A DNA stretch of 7,012 nucleotides from Fidelibacterota bacterium (GTDB lineage: Bacteria; Fidelibacterota; Marinisomatia; SCGC-AAA003-L08; D37C17). Under the pieces are notes generated by a model. The model saw only the letters and a list, made by a program, of their open reading frames with translations, was not told the origin of the DNA and did no database searches. Below are positions 6,947 to 7,012 of this stretch, one piece after another. Both the position numbers and the translations under genes were made by a program. How positions within the stretch are numbered: the stretch's first letter is position 1; each line of letters begins with the position of its first letter. The DNA is taken from contig PARL01000026.1 in NCBI GenBank assembly GCA_002711465.1, forward strand, positions 17,165 to 24,176. The letters run 5' to 3'.

Positions 6947-7012
6947 TTATTCTACTATATCTTTTCCAAAATATGATCTAATTAAATCTGGCACAACAAC
7001 TTTACCTTGCTT
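6947..7012 (-). CDS. C-terminal end of an unidentified protein (cut by window edge)
   Basis: Reading from the right edge on the minus strand, 21 sense codons are open and end at TAA; the translation starts KQGKVVVPDLIRSYF and ends GKDIVE. The frame is supported by its natural amino acid composition and by its stop lying just 2 bases before the mltD ATG, the tight spacing seen elsewhere here. I do not recognise the family from so short a tail. It shows no signal, membrane segment or repeat. It is probably co-transcribed, and translationally coupled, with mltD. Confidence 0.6.
   Translation of the reverse strand, partial: KQGKVVVPDLIRSYFGKDIVE

Noticed and set aside
1..7012. Mobile element, CRISPR array, defence system or biosynthetic cluster
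   Set aside because: No transposase, integrase, regularly spaced repeats, terminal inverted repeats or unexplained coding region is present; all sizeable frames are recognised housekeeping families in one direction with uniform composition.

Overview
The window is a compact, very AT-rich stretch of bacterial chromosome. Every gene I can support lies on the minus strand, so the biology reads from right to left. The content is housekeeping: cell-wall hydrolysis, nucleoid structure, a tiny ribosome-type protein, exonuclease VII, NADP synthesis and a type IIA topoisomerase pair. I see no insertion sequence, phage gene, CRISPR array, tRNA, rRNA or toxin-antitoxin pair, and no convincing new biological system.

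The protein sequences point to the Bacteroidota / wider FCB group. The topoisomerase pair is of the ParE/ParC type found in Bacteroidota, with EGDSASG in the TOPRIM motif. A 29-residue Lys/Arg-rich protein beginning MPCGKK sits directly after an HU-like gene, as I recall for Bacteroidota. However, three genes carry recognisable Shine-Dalgarno sequences, which most Bacteroidota lack, and the genes are small, AT-rich and tightly packed. I therefore lean towards a marine FCB lineage such as Marinimicrobia (SAR406) or a streamlined marine Bacteroidota relative. That placement is inference from memory of family sequences, not a phylogeny.

Layout in transcription order: (1) the last 21 codons of an unidentified gene (7012-6947); (2) two bases later, an MltD-like lytic transglycosylase with three LysM domains (6944-5049); (3) a 72-base spacer with possible promoter elements; (4) an HU/IHF-family protein (4976-4683); (5) a 29-residue AURKAIP1/COX24-like basic protein (4670-4581); (6) xseA (4545-3277) and xseB (3268-3035), the two subunits of exonuclease VII; (7) nadK (3045-2164), overlapping xseB by 11 bases; (8) a 104-base AT-rich spacer; (9) parE (2059-197) and, through an ATGA overlap, the first 66 codons of parC (200-1, running off the left edge).

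The short gaps and overlaps suggest two or three transcription units: tail-mltD, HU-small protein-xseA-xseB-nadK, and parE-parC. Fixed stoichiometry makes sense for XseA/XseB and ParE/ParC, which form complexes. HU and the small basic protein may share expression as abundant nucleic-acid-binding proteins. No strong rho-independent terminator is visible anywhere.
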